NCBI GenBank assembly: GCA_036677805.1
Contig: JAVBVS010000023.1
Span: 15,538 to 79,537, forward strand
Source: SIG78 sp036677805
GTDB lineage: Bacteria > Verrucomicrobiota > Lentisphaeria > Victivallales > Victivallaceae
Direction of reading: 5' to 3'
DNA: 64,000 bases
Position numbers and translations under genes: made by a program. The notes below the pieces were generated by a model. It had not been told where the DNA came from. It saw only the letters and a program-made list of their open reading frames with translations, and did not search any database. Positions 1 to 8,517 of the stretch are shown here, in pieces; positions within the stretch are counted from its first letter, which is position 1; each line of letters starts with the position of its first letter.

Positions 1-1
1 G

Positions 2-538
2 TCGGTGTGGCTGCCGTTTCAACATGGCAAAATGGAGATGCTGCTGCTGAAGCCCCGGACCGTCGTTCCGGCGCGGGAATTGGGAACCCGATTGACCACG
101 GAAACCATCATCCGGCATGTGGAAAACCGGCAGTATGGATTTTATCGTTTGCGCATGCCGAAATTTCAGATGCAAAATCGTCTGGATTGTCGAAGCATGG
201 CGCAGGCTATGGGCTGTCCGCTGGATTCCGGCGCTGATTTTTCCAATCTGTATGAGCCTTTGAATTGGAAGAATATTCTTTCGGTCCGGCCGATACGGAC
301 GGAGAGGATGGAGATTGCCCGGATGTTCCAGAACAATGAGTTTGAAATCAACGAAATCCGAGCCAGAGGGCAATCGGAAACGACCGCTCAGGGTTTCGGG
401 TTCGGTTGCGCCGCGTTGGAGACGATGCCCGTCGAGGTGGAATCTTTTATCGCGGACCGGCCATTTGTGTTCGTTGTGTTTCACATGCCGACGAAATCGG
501 TTCTTTTCATCGGAAGTTATACGTTAGGAACAAAATAA
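2..538 (+). CDS. Serpin (serine protease inhibitor), C-terminal part; 5' end outside window
   Basis: The frame is open from the first bases, so the gene starts upstream of the window. About 178 residues are visible. They match the C-terminal half of a serpin: a strand segment with MPKFQ near residue 52, an ADFSNL segment, a hinge stretch (INEIRARGQSETTAQG), and the near-terminal signature FIADRPFVFVVFHMPTKS followed by VLFIGSY. Serpins trap proteases by inserting the reactive-centre loop into a beta sheet. Inhibitory members usually have a hinge rich in small residues (GTEAAAAT-like). Here it reads GQSETTAQ, with Gln and Glu in the hinge, so inhibitory activity is uncertain. The loop ends near LETMPVEVESF. 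Location in the cell cannot be judged because the N-terminus is missing. Family assignment is firm; function is inferred. Confidence 0.85.
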   Translation, partial: SVWLPFQHGKMEMLLLKPRTVVPARELGTRLTTETIIRHVENRQYGFYRLRMPKFQMQNRLDCRSMAQAMGCPLDSGADFSNLYEPLNWKNILSVRPIRTERMEIARMFQNNEFEINEIRARGQSETTAQGFGFGCAALETMPVEVESFIADRPFVFVVFHMPTKSVLFIGSYTLGTK

Positions 539-671
539 TTTAATGAAGCCTACTACTACTCTATGCCCAGCCATGAAGTATCAAATAATGCTACATTTTG
601 TCCTTTGTATAGAAATACCTGATTTGCCAGTGTATTCCAATCACTACTCTACTCCCATAAGAATGATCCCT

Positions 672-1547
672 TTATGCCGGAATTAAACTGAAGTTCAAGC
701 GCGTGTCGGCTGTATATTGTCCATATTGAGCCGAAAGAGAATCGAATGTCAATCCTGAAATTCGACAGCAGGCGATGGCGATGGTGGAGAGGGAGAGATT
801 ATGGCCGTGGAGGAAATCGGCGGCGGCGAGCATGGCGGCATCGATGCGGTCCTTGTCCTCCAGCGGGAACCGGGCGATCAGGGTGAAATCGAAGCGGCGC
901 GGGTGGCGGCTGCTCCATTCCGAACAGCCGTCCAGAAACAAGCCGTAGCTGCCGGCGTCGCCCGGCGCGAAACGTCCCCGGCATAAGGTTTGATCGACGG
1001 TCGCCGCGAGCGGTCCGGCCAGGACGGCGGCAACCTGCCGGGTGAGTTCGACGGCATCGGGCAGGGGGCGTATGGTCAGCCCCTGCGGCAGCGTTCCCGG
1101 AGTCAGCCGCGCGCAATAGGTCCGGCCGTCGCCGTCGGCTTCGATCCGGAAATTCACGTCGGCGCCGCCGGCGTTGAGGTAGGAGTGGCGCTGCCGGAGT
1201 TCGCTCAAATAGGCGCGCGGGAATTCATAGCCCGGACTGCCTTGCCGGTCGGCGGGGTAAAGCCTGAGCGCCGCACCGCCGGTGAAGAGCGAAGTATCCA
1301 ACCTTGCGGCGGTGAAATCGCCGCCGCCGTCGAGGAGCGTCATGACCGGAGCGGCGCCGCCGAGCGCGGCGGCGACGTTCAGGCGCAGGGCGCGCACCCG
1401 TTTGCCCTGCAACGGCTTCATGGCGTCGCCGCGCACCTCCTGAAACTCCGGCGCGAAGCTCAGCGAAATTTCACCTTCGCCCAGATAGCTTCCGGCGTAT
1501 TCGACATAAAAATCCCCGATTTCGAGCAGTGAGGCAAATTCCGTCAT
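672..1547 (-). CDS. Orphan phage-tail-like protein: tail-tube-like domain fused to tail-terminator-like domain
   Basis: This is a 291-residue protein with no signal peptide or membrane segment. Residues about 8-145 have the look of phage tail-tube proteins: GDFYVEYAGSYLGEGEISLS, then FAPEFQEVRGD, a polar strand-rich body and a late strand ending near YCARL. Residues about 160-291 resemble phage tail-terminator/minor capsid proteins: a VDQTLCRGRF start, RFDFTLIARFP, a helix (DRIDAAMLAAADFLHG) and a final strand (TADTRLNFSLIPA). In phages these are separate neighbouring genes. No capsid, portal, terminase, tape-measure or lysis gene lies nearby; the neighbours are a serpin and a metabolic dehydrogenase. 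The start ATG at 1547 has GGGAG about 9 nt upstream. The similarity was judged by eye, without a search. An alternative is an unrelated beta-rich protein of unknown function. Confidence 0.5.
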   Translation of the reverse strand: MTEFASLLEIGDFYVEYAGSYLGEGEISLSFAPEFQEVRGDAMKPLQGKRVRALRLNVAAALGGAAPVMTLLDGGGDFTAARLDTSLFTGGAALRLYPADRQGSPGYEFPRAYLSELRQRHSYLNAGGADVNFRIEADGDGRTYCARLTPGTLPQGLTIRPLPDAVELTRQVAAVLAGPLAATVDQTLCRGRFAPGDAGSYGLFLDGCSEWSSRHPRRFDFTLIARFPLEDKDRIDAAMLAAADFLHGHNLSLSTIAIACCRISGLTFDSLSAQYGQYTADTRLNFSLIPA

Positions 1548-1611
1548 GACATCAGACTCCCGGTTGAAAAGTGATCCTGGCCAACCCGGAGTTTGTCAAC
1601 GCCGTCACGGA

Positions 1612-2721
1612 TCAGAAGTCAAAATGATATTGCTCCAGATGATATTGCTTCTGGAGCGTTTTCAGCACTTTCTGCAGCGCTTCGTTGACCGGGACGCCGT
1701 TGCGTTCCCGCTCCAGACTGGTCAGGTATTCCTTTTCGCCGGCGGTGTAGATGCGTTCGCAGCCGGGAGCCTTGCGCGACTGCCGTAGCTGCCGCAGAAT
1801 TTCCCCGGCGGTATGCTTGAAATCTTCCGGTTCGATGAAGCTCGCAATATCGATGGCGATGAAAAAGTGGCCGAGGTGATAGGGCTGCTTGCGCCCCTCG
1901 GGCGAAAAGCCGAGCAAGCCCTTGAGGAACGTCCCATGCTGAAGCGCGGCGCTCAGGATTTCGACCACCGTGGCATAGCCGTAGCCCTTGTATCCGGCGG
2001 TTTCCTCGCCGAGTCCGCCGAGCGGCGTCAGCGCCGCCTTGCCCGCGATCAGGTCGTCGAGAATCGGCAGCGTGTCGGTCCGGGTCCGGCCGTTTTCATC
2101 GATCACCCAGCCCGGTGGCAGCGCCTTGCCTTCACGCGCGTAAACCTCGATTTTGCCGCGCTGCGATACGCTGGTGGCGCAGTCGAGGAAAAACGGGAAT
2201 GGCTCGTCGCTCGGCATCGCAAAGGTCAGCGGATTGGTGCCCAGCATGTTTTCGACTCCGAAGGTCGGTGCGATCGAAGGGCGGGCGTTGGTCCCGGTGA
2301 TGCCGATCATATTCTGTTTGGCCGCCATCAAGGCGTAATATCCGGCGATTCCGTAATGGGTCGAATTGCGCACCACCGCCATGCCGAGGCCGAATTGCCG
2401 CGCTTTGGCGATGGCGTACTCCATCGCCTCCCTGGCGGCGACCATGCCCATGCCGTCATGCGCGTCGATCACCGCGGTCGCAGGGGCGGTGCGCACGAAT
2501 TCGACCTGCGTGACCGGATTCTGGATGCCGTCGGCGATCCGGTCGAGATAGATCGGCTTCAGCCGTCCGATGCCGTGCGAATCAATGCCGAGCCGGTCGG
2601 CGGTGATCAACACTTCGGCGCAGACGGCGGCGTCGGCGGACGGCACTCCCGCCCCGCTCAGGCAGTCGCACATGAAGTTTTCCAGCGTCTGCAAATCCAC
2701 ATGATGAATCATCTCACTCAT
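1612..2721 (-). CDS. Malate/L-lactate dehydrogenase family (Ldh2/AllD type) NAD(P)-dependent oxidoreductase
   Basis: This 369-residue cytosolic enzyme belongs to the Ldh2 family (malate, L-lactate, ureidoglycolate, 2,3-diketogulonate reductases), which interconverts 2-oxo acids and 2-hydroxy acids. Signatures in order: ADRLGIDSHGIGRL near residue 42; the catalytic-region NSTHYGIAGYY near 120; NPLTFAMPS near 165; DCATSVSQRGKIEVYAREGK followed by LPPGWVIDENG near 190-215; and the C-terminal GFSPEGRKQPYHLGHFFIAID. Length is normal for the family. Its ATG overlaps the stop of the upstream HAD phosphatase by 4 nt (ATGA), so the two are translationally coupled. This suggests they process the same small sugar-acid or polyol metabolites. 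The substrate cannot be named from sequence. Confidence 0.92.
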   Translation of the reverse strand: MSEMIHHVDLQTLENFMCDCLSGAGVPSADAAVCAEVLITADRLGIDSHGIGRLKPIYLDRIADGIQNPVTQVEFVRTAPATAVIDAHDGMGMVAAREAMEYAIAKARQFGLGMAVVRNSTHYGIAGYYALMAAKQNMIGITGTNARPSIAPTFGVENMLGTNPLTFAMPSDEPFPFFLDCATSVSQRGKIEVYAREGKALPPGWVIDENGRTRTDTLPILDDLIAGKAALTPLGGLGEETAGYKGYGYATVVEILSAALQHGTFLKGLLGFSPEGRKQPYHLGHFFIAIDIASFIEPEDFKHTAGEILRQLRQSRKAPGCERIYTAGEKEYLTSLERERNGVPVNEALQKVLKTLQKQYHLEQYHFDF

Positions 2722-3509
2722 TTTTCCAATTCTGCCTCCAGCAGTTGTTGCAGTTCACCCAGATTTTGAATTCGACAATCCGGGATCACCCCGGAACAAT
2801 CCTCCCATTCCGATTCCGTCGCGGCGATCCAGGCGGTGTGCGCGCCGGCATTCCGTCCCAGTCGGATATCGGTCCCGAGCCGGTCGCCGACCATCAGGGT
2901 CTGCTCCGGACGCACTCCGCGCCGGGCGGCCGCCAGCCGCAGCATACCCGGATCGGGCTTGCCCAGCACTTTGAGCGTCACTCCGGCGGCGGCTTCAAGA
3001 CATCGGGTGATGCTGCCGCAATCCGGCAGCCGGGTAGCCTGGTCGGTCGGGCAGAAACAGTCGGGATGGGTCGCCACTCCCGGCACTCCGCAATGCAGGT
3101 GCCAGGCGGCCCGGCAAAGCTTTTCATAGGTGAGCGACCGGTCAAAGGCAACGATCACGACCTCCGGATTCGCCTCGTCGATGATGAAATCCGCCGCCTC
3201 GAACATGCTCCGGATGCTTGCCATGCCAAGCAGAAAAATCCGCCGCGGCGCCGGATTCCGCAGTTTGAGCCAGTCGATGGCATAGTCAGTGGAAGTATAA
3301 AATTCCTCCGGGCGCGCGGCAATCCCGAGTCGTTGCAGCCGAATCACGTATTCGACCGTGCTGTAGGAGGAATTGTTGCTCAGAAACGTATAACCGATTC
3401 CGTATCGCTTCAGGCAATTCAGAAATGGCGTCGTCGTCGGGAATAAGGTCGTTCCCCGGTAAATGGTACCGTCCATATCCAGAAATACGTGTTTCAGCCC
3501 GGAAAACAT
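2718..3509 (-). CDS. HAD-superfamily phosphatase, class IIA (NagD/AraL-like)
   Basis: The 263-residue protein has all four HAD motifs: FLDMDGTIYRG at residues 10-20 (nucleophile Asp and acid Asp), LSNNSS near 43 (motif II), VLGKPDPGM (motif III Lys), and MVGDRLGTDIRLGRNAG (motif IV metal-binding acids). The class IIA cap sits between motifs II and III, as in NagD-type phosphatases of sugar phosphates and nucleotides. It is the first gene of a two-gene minus-strand operon with the Ldh2-type dehydrogenase. The start at 3509 has only a weak A/G-rich ribosome site. The substrate is unknown; the pairing suggests a sugar phosphate or phosphoglycolate-type damage product. Confidence 0.88.
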   Translation of the reverse strand: MFSGLKHVFLDMDGTIYRGTTLFPTTTPFLNCLKRYGIGYTFLSNNSSYSTVEYVIRLQRLGIAARPEEFYTSTDYAIDWLKLRNPAPRRIFLLGMASIRSMFEAADFIIDEANPEVVIVAFDRSLTYEKLCRAAWHLHCGVPGVATHPDCFCPTDQATRLPDCGSITRCLEAAAGVTLKVLGKPDPGMLRLAAARRGVRPEQTLMVGDRLGTDIRLGRNAGAHTAWIAATESEWEDCSGVIPDCRIQNLGELQQLLEAELEK

Positions 3510-3729
3510 GAAGATTTCTTTCTTGTTTAGTTCAATGTTTAGTATAAATATAAATCAGATAAAATAAAAATCAAGCGATCCGGTTGAAAAAAAGCGTTTT
3601 TTTATCATTGTTCAAAAAACCATTCGGTTAAGAAAGATTTCCGGCGAAAAAACATCGGCGACGGCAACTTCCGGTTGCGGAAAAAATACTGTGGCGATAT
3701 GGTATGGTCAGAAGAAAGGAACTTCAATC
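3510..3729. promoter_or_regulatory. AT-rich divergent intergenic region
   Basis: This 220-bp AT-rich spacer separates the minus-strand HAD/Ldh2 operon from the plus-strand FAD oxidoreductase, so it must hold both promoters. Visible structure: a perfect A7-GCG-T7 inverted repeat at 3587-3603, and a GGCAAC/GTTGCG hairpin near 3663-3678. No convincing pair of promoter hexamers was singled out. Confidence 0.4.
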
Positions 3730-4944
3730 ATGGATTTCATGAAACGATATGATGTGGCGATCGCGGGCGCCGGCATCGCCGGCGTCGCCGCCGCGCTGGC
3801 GGCGGCCCGACGCGGACGCAAGGTGGCGGTGATTGAAAAACAGACTCTGATCGGCGGGTTGGCCACTTCGGGGCTGATCTACATTTTCCTGCCGTTGTGC
3901 GACGGATACGGCACTCAGGTGACGTTCGGCATCGCCGAGGAAATGCTGCGCGCCTGTACCGAATTCGGCCCTTTTGACGTGTCGCAGCGCTGGGGCGGTC
4001 CGGCCGAACGCATCCGCACCCGGCTGGACCGATTTGAAATCGAGTTTTCCCCGGCGGGATTCACACTGGTTCTGGATGAAATGCTGGAGCGGGCCGGGGT
4101 TGATCTCTGGCTTGACAGCCGGGTTTGCGCCGTACGGATGGACCAGCGGCGCATTGCGGCGATCGAGGTCGAAAACAGCTCCGGACGCGGTGTGGTCGAG
4201 GCCGATTGTTTCATTGACGCCACCGGGGAGGCGCTGCTGATCCGTCGGGCCGGCGGCGCGGTCGAGACGGAAATCAATCACCATACTCCATGGATCATGG
4301 AAATGGCGCCGGACAGCTCTTTTTATCATATCCGCGAATCGCTGCATGTACAGTCGTTTGCCTTCCGGAAAGAGGAATTCGCATCCGGCGCCGGTCTGGA
4401 CGGTCGTCAGGTGACGGATTTCGCCCGGCTGGGCTGGAAGGGATTGCGGGAATTCTACCGGGAAAACTATGCATCCGGGAAAAGCGACAAATACCGCCAT
4501 TTCCCGGTTCATCTGCCGGCTATGGCGCAGTTTCGCAAGATTGCCGCCATCCGCGCCGCCACCATGCTCGACAGCGGCGACGGCAACCGGCGCTTCGACG
4601 ACTCCATCGGCATGGCCGCGGATTGGCGGGTGCCCGGGCCGGTGTGGGAAACGCCGTTCGGCACACTGCTGCCGGAAACCGTCGACGGCGTACTGGCCGC
4701 CGGACGCTGCAACGGCGCAATTCACGATGCGTGGGAAATCTACCGGGTGATTCCGGCGGCGGCCATGACCGGCGAGGCGGCCGGAATCACGGCGGCGCTG
4801 GCGGTGGAGCAGAATACCATTCCGCGCCGGGTGGCTCCCGGCGCGGTTCAGGAGGCGTTAAGGATCAACGGCGTCCGGTTGCATCTCGACGAAGTCGGAT
4901 TGCGTTACGGTTGCGTCAGGTCGCCCGAGGATACGGGAGCCTGA
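3730..4944 (+). CDS. FAD-dependent oxidoreductase (FAD_oxidored family)
   Basis: The chosen start at 3730 has AGAAAGGA about 9 nt upstream. An in-frame ATG 13 codons earlier (3691) lacks a site and precedes the conserved fold. The 404-residue product opens with the Rossmann dinucleotide motif DVAIAGAGIAGVAAALAAARRG and then VIEKQTLIGGLATSGLI, which is typical of FAD_oxidored (PF12831) proteins. Near the C-terminus are the GVLAAGRCNGAIHDAWEIYR and AAAMTGEAAGITAALAVEQ segments that close the FAD site. These enzymes are soluble; members occur in heterodisulfide-reductase-like and sugar-oxidation settings, and no substrate can be assigned. The 3' end overlaps the convergent membrane-protein gene by 40 bp. 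Confidence 0.88.
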   Translation: MDFMKRYDVAIAGAGIAGVAAALAAARRGRKVAVIEKQTLIGGLATSGLIYIFLPLCDGYGTQVTFGIAEEMLRACTEFGPFDVSQRWGGPAERIRTRLDRFEIEFSPAGFTLVLDEMLERAGVDLWLDSRVCAVRMDQRRIAAIEVENSSGRGVVEADCFIDATGEALLIRRAGGAVETEINHHTPWIMEMAPDSSFYHIRESLHVQSFAFRKEEFASGAGLDGRQVTDFARLGWKGLREFYRENYASGKSDKYRHFPVHLPAMAQFRKIAAIRAATMLDSGDGNRRFDDSIGMAADWRVPGPVWETPFGTLLPETVDGVLAAGRCNGAIHDAWEIYRVIPAAAMTGEAAGITAALAVEQNTIPRRVAPGAVQEALRINGVRLHLDEVGLRYGCVRSPEDTGA

Positions 4945-6716
4945 TTGACGTTTTGCCGGCGGGGACGCCGGGCGCGTCGGGAACGGGGCTGCCGCGCATT
5001 CTTCTTTTCGCGTTCCGTGCGCCGGATCGCCAGCCACAGCAGCAATGCCGCAAGCCACGAGCCCAGCGAAATCCAGCGGGCAAGACGGGCGAGCCGGGTG
5101 CCGGTATAACGGACGGTGAATCCGCCGTCGGCCTGGTTTTCCGGCAATACCACTTCCACCAGCTGGCTTGCGCCGGGGCGTAACGGCAGCACCGCGCCCG
5201 ATTCATCCGCCACCGCGGTATACCCGAGATAATAAACCAGCGGCAGTTCGACCGGAGTGGCCTGGTGATTGCCCTTGTAGGCCACATGGACGACGCCGAA
5301 GCGCGGGCGGCTGAAGTCAAGCGCGGTCAAGGCGCCCCGGGCCGTAACCGCATCGCCGCGTTCGGCGAACTGCTCGGGACGGGTGGCAGCCGGCAGATAG
5401 GCCAGACCGCTGGCTTCCTGTTTGGCTCCCGGCACGAGTCGGGTGAACATATTGCCTTCATGGACTTTGGCCGCATAAATATAGGCGGTGTTGAGCCACC
5501 ATGCCGACCCGCAGCCCAGCAGCAGAATCCACAGCCAGCGCCGTTCCCGTTTCAACCGGCCGTCGGTCCAGGCCGCCAGGGTGAGACCGCCGCCCAGCGC
5601 CAGCGCCGCGGTCGCCAGCAGATAGGTACGCCACGGGAATTGCAGTATGGACAATGCCCGCATCGCGCCCTCCCAAGGCAGAAAACTGGTCGCGCACAAC
5701 AGGCCGAACAACCCGGTCAGCAGCAGATTGTCGCGCCAGCAATCCGCGCTTTCGCCCTGACTGCGGAAACGCAGCCGCTGCGCCGCGGCGATCATCAGGA
5801 TCAGGCCGATCCCGGACGGTATCCAGAAGGCCATTTTCATATAAGGCAGCTCCAGAAAGAGCCGGGTGAAGGGCACCGCGTGGTCGGCGATGGAAGAACT
5901 GCCGCCGGCGATGGAATGTACGATGAAACGGGTCTTCATCAGCTGTTCGGCCAATGGAGCAAGGTAATACAAACTCAGCGCCAGCGCCATCACTCCCGCG
6001 CCGGCGACGGCCGCAATCCGCCGCGGTTCGCGCAACAGGCGCACCACGTTCAATCCGAACCAGAAAATCATGGCGATGGCAACGATCACCAGCGAGAGAT
6101 TATGGCTGAGGACGATTCCGGCCAGCCCGAACCCGAGGTAATAAAACCTCCGGCACTTGCCGTAAAGAATTTCGTAGCAGCCGAGAATCACCCACGGGAA
6201 GAAGGCAAAGGCCAGATATTCGCCCAGCGCGGCGCGGATCAATACCACCACCGCGAGATAGCTGCTCCAGCTGTAGAGCAAACCGCAGGCGAATCCGGCG
6301 AAGGGTGTTTTGCCGATGCGCAACCCGGCGTAATAGGCGCCGAATGCAATCCAGACGCCCCATAACATCAGAAATAATTTATACGCCACGACCAGCGGAA
6401 TCCCGCCGGCCGCAAGCAGCGCCGCCGGATAGAGCCACAGGTCCGGATAGAACAATCCCGAAGCGTAGCCGTAGCCGCCCAGCAGATCGGCGCTGATCGG
6501 AACCGTCCAGGCGCCGCTTTTCAGGCCTAGGGCGAGACTGTTGAGCCGCGACATGTGATAGTAGAGATCGTGGCCGGCGGGAACGCCGGAAAAACACCAG
6601 AGCGGCAGGAAGCCGATGATTACCAGCAGTAACAGCAGCAACGGATAAACCCGGCGGGCCGGCTTTTTGCGCATCAGACGCTCGCAGATATTTTCCACTC
6701 CTTCAATCACATTCAT
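4905..6716 (-). CDS. Polytopic membrane protein, PTPS-related/GT-C-like (YfhO-type)
   Basis: This 603-residue protein has roughly ten hydrophobic segments. After a first membrane segment (residues 25-44) comes the loop GVPAGHDLYYHMSRLNSLAL, with GYGYASGLFYPDLWLYPAAL further on. This pattern is typical of the 6-pyruvoyl-tetrahydropterin-synthase-related membrane family (PF10131), which resembles lipid-linked GT-C glycosyltransferases. A loop domain near residues 400-530 precedes a last membrane segment, and an Arg/Lys-rich tail follows. The start ATG at 6716 has GAGGT upstream. It lies just downstream of the serA terminator, so it probably has its own promoter. Likely role: sugar transfer at the outer face of the inner membrane, inferred from fold only. 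Confidence 0.72.
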   Translation of the reverse strand: MNVIEGVENICERLMRKKPARRVYPLLLLLLVIIGFLPLWCFSGVPAGHDLYYHMSRLNSLALGLKSGAWTVPISADLLGGYGYASGLFYPDLWLYPAALLAAGGIPLVVAYKLFLMLWGVWIAFGAYYAGLRIGKTPFAGFACGLLYSWSSYLAVVVLIRAALGEYLAFAFFPWVILGCYEILYGKCRRFYYLGFGLAGIVLSHNLSLVIVAIAMIFWFGLNVVRLLREPRRIAAVAGAGVMALALSLYYLAPLAEQLMKTRFIVHSIAGGSSSIADHAVPFTRLFLELPYMKMAFWIPSGIGLILMIAAAQRLRFRSQGESADCWRDNLLLTGLFGLLCATSFLPWEGAMRALSILQFPWRTYLLATAALALGGGLTLAAWTDGRLKRERRWLWILLLGCGSAWWLNTAYIYAAKVHEGNMFTRLVPGAKQEASGLAYLPAATRPEQFAERGDAVTARGALTALDFSRPRFGVVHVAYKGNHQATPVELPLVYYLGYTAVADESGAVLPLRPGASQLVEVVLPENQADGGFTVRYTGTRLARLARWISLGSWLAALLLWLAIRRTEREKKNARQPRSRRARRPRRQNVNQAPVSSGDLTQP

Positions 6717-6739
6717 AGCTTACCTCGGATTTGAAAGAC

Positions 6740-6767
6740 AAAAAATCCCCCGCCGGCAAGGCGGGGG
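6740..6767 (-). terminator. Rho-independent terminator of serA
   Basis: On the minus strand an 8-bp stem (CCCCCGCC/GGCGGGGG, arms 6760-6767 and 6747-6754) is followed by ATTTTTT at 6746-6740. It lies 8 nt after the serA stop codon. Confidence 0.85.
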
Positions 6768-6775
6768 GAAAAGCG

Positions 6776-8350
6776 TCAGCCTTCGAAGCTGACCTGAAAG
6801 GCCATCTTGGCACGGACCGCTTCACTGATCCGGGCAATCAGCAGCTCCGGCACCGCGACATTGGTTTTGAGCACGGCCAGCGAATGGCCGATCTTGAGGT
6901 TCTGCGGTGCCCGCAGGTCGATGATATTGATGTTCTTTTCGCCGAGCAGGCTCGCAATTTTGCCGATGACTCCGGGCTCGTCGGCGTATTCGACGAAAAG
7001 ATTGTGCCCGATCGGATCGAGATAGAGCTTGTCGAAATCGTTGACCCGCGCCACCATCAGGTTGTTTTCGGTGATCGTGCCGCGTACGCTGGCGCGGTGG
7101 ATCACGCCGCTGCCGGCCGATAAATCGATGGTCATCGACTCGCCATAGTGCTTGTTGTCGTCGACTTCCCGGTTGATGAGTTCGACGCCGCGGCTTTCCA
7201 GGAGCTTTTCGGCGGCGGCGGGCGCGGGCAGGTCTTCCGAGTCGAAGGCGCAGATGGCCGCCGCGATCGGCGCGGTCATGTATTTGGCGAACGGCTTGAG
7301 ATTGCCGTAAAAACTGGTTTCGATCCGGCTCGGCTGGCGGCCGTTGAGGTAGCGGTGGGCGATCAGCGTCAGCGCGTAGGCCAGACGCTGATATTGCGGA
7401 TCGAGGCCGTCGGGCAGTTCCTTGTTGACCACCCAGGTGGTGATGCCCTGCTCGAAGTAGGCAATGGTCTGTTCGGCGGCGCGCTTGGCGGCGACGAAGT
7501 TGGCTTCGCGGGTATTGGCTCCGAGATGGGGCAGCATGATGTCGGCCACATCGGCCACCGATTTCGGTCCGGCTTCATCCTTGGGATAGACATCGTTGCA
7601 GTAGATGATCGATTTATCGGTTTTGGCCAGGCGCAGGTCGGTTTCATTGACCACTCCGGCGCGGGCGCAGTTGACCAGCACGGCGCCGGGTTTCATCAAT
7701 GAAAACAGCCGGGCATTGATCATGCCGCGGGTTTCGTCATTTTCCGGAATATGCAGCGAAATGTAATCCGATTCGGAAAAAATCCGGTCGATATCGGTGA
7801 TTTCAACTCCGAGTTTTTCGGCCAGTCCGGGACTGAGCATGGGGTCGTAGCCGAGCACTTTCATTTCAAACCCGGTCAGGCGCTTGACCAGCAGCTGTCC
7901 GATATTGCCGAGGCCGAGAATCCCGATGGTTTTGCCGGTCAGTTCGCTGCCCATGAACTTCTTCTTTTCCCATTCCCCGGCCCGGGTGGAAATATCCGCC
8001 GGAATCAGGTGGCGGCTGGCGGCCAGCATCATGGCGACGACTTCCTCGGCCACGCCGTTGGCATTGGCGCCGGGAGTGTTCATCACGTCGACGTGTTTCT
8101 TGCGCGCGTATTTGGTATCGATGGTATTGAATCCCGCTCCGGCACGCACGATCAGCTTCAGTTCCGGCAGTAGATCGATCTGGGCCGGACCGATTTTTTC
8201 GCTGCGCACGATCACGACCGCGGCATCGCGGTTGGCCTTCAGGAGATCGTCAATCGGCGTATTGGCATCCTGAACGACCTGAAAGCCTTTGTTTTTCAGC
8301 AGCTCCGCTGCAAATTCATCCAGCTTGGTCGGGATTAATACTTTTTTCAT
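6776..8350 (-). CDS. serA: D-3-phosphoglycerate dehydrogenase, long form with ACT domain
   Basis: This enzyme catalyses the first committed step of serine synthesis, oxidising 3-phosphoglycerate to 3-phosphohydroxypyruvate with NAD. The 524-residue form has an N-terminal split catalytic domain, a Rossmann domain with GILGLGNIGQLLVKR near residue 145, a catalytic-His segment LPHLGANTREANF near 280, an intervening ASB-type domain, and a C-terminal ACT domain (YADEPGVIGKIASLLGEKN) for feedback by serine. The ATG at 8350 is preferred over a GTG three codons upstream because AGGTG lies 6 nt before it. It is monocistronic, followed by a strong terminator. Confidence 0.95.
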   Translation of the reverse strand: MKKVLIPTKLDEFAAELLKNKGFQVVQDANTPIDDLLKANRDAAVVIVRSEKIGPAQIDLLPELKLIVRAGAGFNTIDTKYARKKHVDVMNTPGANANGVAEEVVAMMLAASRHLIPADISTRAGEWEKKKFMGSELTGKTIGILGLGNIGQLLVKRLTGFEMKVLGYDPMLSPGLAEKLGVEITDIDRIFSESDYISLHIPENDETRGMINARLFSLMKPGAVLVNCARAGVVNETDLRLAKTDKSIIYCNDVYPKDEAGPKSVADVADIMLPHLGANTREANFVAAKRAAEQTIAYFEQGITTWVVNKELPDGLDPQYQRLAYALTLIAHRYLNGRQPSRIETSFYGNLKPFAKYMTAPIAAAICAFDSEDLPAPAAAEKLLESRGVELINREVDDNKHYGESMTIDLSAGSGVIHRASVRGTITENNLMVARVNDFDKLYLDPIGHNLFVEYADEPGVIGKIASLLGEKNINIIDLRAPQNLKIGHSLAVLKTNVAVPELLIARISEAVRAKMAFQVSFEG

Positions 8351-8456
8351 AAATGGCACCTGGGTTGTTGTAATACGCGTCCAAAGGAATAAAGATATAA
8401 TTTATACTTATTTTGTATAAATTCAAGACATGACGAAAAAAATATCCAGCATTTGA

Positions 8457-8493
8457 TGAAAAACGCCATCCGGAGTGTAGCCCGGATGGCGTT
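8457..8493 (-). terminator. Rho-independent terminator after the secreted repeat protein
   Basis: A perfect 12-bp stem (arms 8482-8493 and 8462-8473, AACGCCATCCGG and its complement) continues on the minus strand into TTTTTC. It lies 25 nt beyond the stop of the gene at 8518. Confidence 0.85.
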
Positions 8494-8517
8494 GAATGAT
8501 ATTCCGGAAACACTGTT

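Noticed and set aside
672..1547. Possible prophage around the tail-like gene
   Set aside because: No integrase, capsid, portal, terminase, lysis gene or att-like direct repeat is visible on either side; neighbours are ordinary metabolic genes.
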